This document shows positions 11,905 to 13,822 of a stretch of 13,822 bases of DNA, in pieces. The translations under genes were made by a program, and so were the position numbers. How positions within the stretch are numbered: the stretch's first letter is position 1; the number at the start of each line of letters is the position of its first letter. A model generated the notes under the pieces. The model searched no databases, had not been told where the DNA came from, and was given only the letters and a program-made list of their open reading frames with translations. Source of the stretch: an uncultured Bdellovibrionales bacterium (GTDB lineage Bacteria > Bdellovibrionota > FAC87 > UBA2466); NCBI GenBank assembly GCA_937903155.1, contig CALCZU010000102.1, forward strand, positions 1 to 13,822, read 5' to 3'.

Positions 11905-13822
11905 CTAGACTTCTACAGTGGCAAGAGAGCGAACTCTTGCGCTTGAGGCAATTTCATTTGCCGAGACGATATTCAAGTTCGGGATGAACCGCTCTAACGC
12001 CTTTCGCAATTGGCTACGGATGACTGGATGACAGATTAAGACAGGCTTATTCGATTCAAAGACCGATTTTGCAATCGTGTCATTGATTTTATGGACAAGC
12101 TTTTCAAAAAAGCCGGGTTCCAAATTCAAAACCGGTCCGTTTTCAGTTTTTTGATAACCGCGGATTAAGATTTCTTCCGTCTTTCCTTGCATCGTAATCA
12201 CTTGCAGCTCTCCGTTCGTTGCTGACAAGCGGTTGGTGATGGTGCGAGCGAGAGAAGTTCTGACGTGCTCAGTTAAGACATCAGCGTCTTTAATCGTCGG
12301 TCCATTATTCGCAAGCGTTTCCAAGATAGAAAGAATATCTCTAACCGGAACCTGCTCCCTTAAAAGGTTTTGGAATACTTTTAAGACTGTTCCTAAGGGC
12401 AAGACATTCGGGATGAGTTCTTGAACCACCTTAGGATGCGTTTTTTCGATATTCTCGATAAGACCTTGAAGCTCTTGTCGTCCGATGAGTTCAGAAGCGT
12501 GTTTTCGGATGAGTTCTGAGAGATGCGTTGTGATAACGGTGGAATTATCAACCACGGTGTAACCTGCAATCTCGGCTTGGTCTTTCTGTTTTTCGGCGAT
12601 CCACAATGCAGGCAATCCGAAGACGGGTTCTTTCGTGTCAATTCCTGCGACTTGCTTTTCGATATTTCCCGGATCCATTGCAAGCACATAGCCTGTCATG
12701 AGCTTACCGCCGCCCACTGCAATTCCCTTCACATGAATTGAGTACTCACTCGGTTCAAGCTCTAAGTTATCTTTCACATGAACTTTTGGAACAATAATGC
12801 CCAGCTCGGATGCAAATTCACGCCGCAATCCAAAAATTCTATCAACGAGTTCACTCTTGCCTTCGCCCCCTTCAACAAGTGAAACAAGCCCATATCCCAC
12901 CTGGAGTTCAAGAATATCAATCGTGGGTGGAACATTGGTTTCGGAAGCCTGAAGTTCGTTCTTCTTCTTTTCGTCGATTTTGGATTGTTTATCCGTCGAC
13001 TCTTGGTGTTTGCGAACAGACCATGCAAATCCGCCTAAAGACAGCGCTAAGAATAAAAAGGGTGCTGTCGGAATTCCTGGCATGAGTCCTAAAAGAAGGA
13101 GGATCCCCGCAGTCACCGCCATCGCTCTGGGTTGCAAGAAAATCTGTTTTGCAACTTCTTTAGATAAGTCATCTCCCGAAGCGGCTCGAGTGACGATGAT
13201 ACCGGCAGCGGTAGAAACGATCAAAGAGGGAATCTGAGCGACTAAGCCATCACCCACCGTCATTAACGTATAAAGTTGAGCCGCTTTTTCGAGTTCTAAT
13301 CCTTTTTGGAAAATTCCAATGGCAAATCCACCGATAACATTAATAATCGTGATTAAGATCGCAGCGATCGCGTCTCCTCTAACAAACTTCGAGGCACCAT
13401 CCATGGCCCCGTAGAAGTCTGCTTCGCGCTCGATTTTTCTTCTGCGTGCTTTTGCTTGCTCTTCGTTGATGATGCCGGCATTTAAATCGGCATCAATACT
13501 CATTTGCTTTCCAGGCATGGAGTCCAAGATAAAACGGGCAGCCACTTCAGCCACTCGGCCGGAACCTTTAGTGATCACGACAAAGTTAATGATGATTAGG
13601 ATCACAAACACAACCACACCGACGATGTAATTTCCTCCGACGACGAAATTACCGAACGTTTCGATAACATGACCTGCGGCTTGAGCTCCCTCGTGTCCTT
13701 TTAAAAGAATTAAACGGGTGCTTGCGACATTTAAAGACAATCGAAAGAGGGTCGAGAATAAGAGAACGGTTGGAAAAACGGAAAAATCTAATGGCTTTCC
13801 GGAATAAACCGCGACAACGAGA
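11905..13822 (-). CDS. flhA: Flagellar export gate protein FlhA, 5' end beyond the window
   Basis: The frame is open to the window edge, giving about 638 residues of a protein usually near 690-700. The N-terminal ~50 residues are outside. The visible start LVVAVYSGKPLDFSVF and the RLSLNVASTRLILL segment are the conserved FHIPEP-family N-terminus. Membrane segments follow, with the cytoplasmic PGKQMSIDADLNAGI and GAMDGASKFVRGDA motifs between them. A charged linker (KHQESTDKQSKIDEKKK) leads to the cytosolic FlhA_C domain that forms the nonameric ring docking chaperone-substrate complexes. FlhA is a core part of the flagellar type III export gate and couples export to proton motive force. The TTG at 13738-13740 is a conserved internal Leu, not a start. 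flhF follows after 17-32 bases. Flagellar rather than injectisome identity rests on the neighbours. Confidence 0.96.
   Translation of the reverse strand, partial: LVVAVYSGKPLDFSVFPTVLLFSTLFRLSLNVASTRLILLKGHEGAQAAGHVIETFGNFVVGGNYIVGVVVFVILIIINFVVITKGSGRVAEVAARFILDSMPGKQMSIDADLNAGIINEEQAKARRRKIEREADFYGAMDGASKFVRGDAIAAILITIINVIGGFAIGIFQKGLELEKAAQLYTLMTVGDGLVAQIPSLIVSTAAGIIVTRAASGDDLSKEVAKQIFLQPRAMAVTAGILLLLGLMPGIPTAPFLFLALSLGGFAWSVRKHQESTDKQSKIDEKKKNELQASETNVPPTIDILELQVGYGLVSLVEGGEGKSELVDRIFGLRREFASELGIIVPKVHVKDNLELEPSEYSIHVKGIAVGGGKLMTGYVLAMDPGNIEKQVAGIDTKEPVFGLPALWIAEKQKDQAEIAGYTVVDNSTVITTHLSELIRKHASELIGRQELQGLIENIEKTHPKVVQELIPNVLPLGTVLKVFQNLLREQVPVRDILSILETLANNGPTIKDADVLTEHVRTSLARTITNRLSATNGELQVITMQGKTEEILIRGYQKTENGPVLNLEPGFFEKLVHKINDTIAKSVFESNKPVLICHPVIRSQLRKALERFIPNLNIVSANEIASSARVRSLATVEV

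Noticed and set aside
13738..13740. TTG as a start codon giving a 611-residue FlhA
   Set aside because: The frame stays open to the window edge and the upstream 27 codons encode conserved FlhA sequence (VAVYSGKPLDFSVFPT), so this is an internal leucine and the gene is cut by the window.

Overview
The window reads as chromosomal core sequence from a Gram-negative, rod-shaped, flagellated bacterium. It encodes an elongasome (MreC, MreD, PBP2, RodA), a lipid-anchored protein, a PpiD-like periplasmic chaperone and a flagellar block in the order flhA-flhF-flhG-fliA. Overall style (moderate GC, many AT-rich wobble codons, polar-flagellum FlhF/FlhG pair, PpiD-like protein with an N-terminal anchor) fits Bdellovibrionota or another delta-proteobacterium-like lineage. 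That placement is inference; no rRNA or other decisive marker is present.

Layout. Bases 1-94 are non-coding and hold a GC-rich element that resembles a repeat dispersed in many unrelated bacteria. From 5689 down to 95, on the minus strand, lies a tight cluster mreC-mreD-mrdA-rodA followed 13 bases later by an extended-SDR sugar-nucleotide epimerase. The first three of these genes use non-ATG starts, and the genes overlap or nearly touch. A 126-base divergent intergenic region (5690-5815) separates this cluster from the only plus-strand gene, a ppiD-like chaperone (5816-7333). That gene converges, with 9 bases between the stops, on a second minus-strand cluster. Read in transcription order the second cluster is flhA (5' end outside the window), flhF, flhG, fliA, a XerC/XerD-type tyrosine recombinase and an unrecognised lipoprotein.

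How the genes work together. The first cluster builds and positions the lateral-wall peptidoglycan synthase: RodA polymerises glycan, PBP2 cross-links it, and MreC/MreD couple both to the (absent from this window) MreB filament. The second cluster combines the flagellar export gate (FlhA), the flagellar placement and number regulators (FlhF/FlhG) and the flagellar sigma factor. A chromosomal-type recombinase is translationally coupled to its end.

The most notable signal is in the FlhF/FlhG pair. FlhF keeps its P-loop but has lost the consensus of the other GTPase motifs, and its partner FlhG lacks the N-terminal helix that in other bacteria activates FlhF's GTPase. This suggests a polar-flagellum switch that may no longer run on GTP hydrolysis. 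Other points are a Cys/His set in PBP2 that matches the position of a known zinc site, a perfect hairpin inside the start of mreD, and loss of both parvulin histidines in the PpiD-like protein. No CRISPR array, rRNA, tRNA or insertion sequence was seen.
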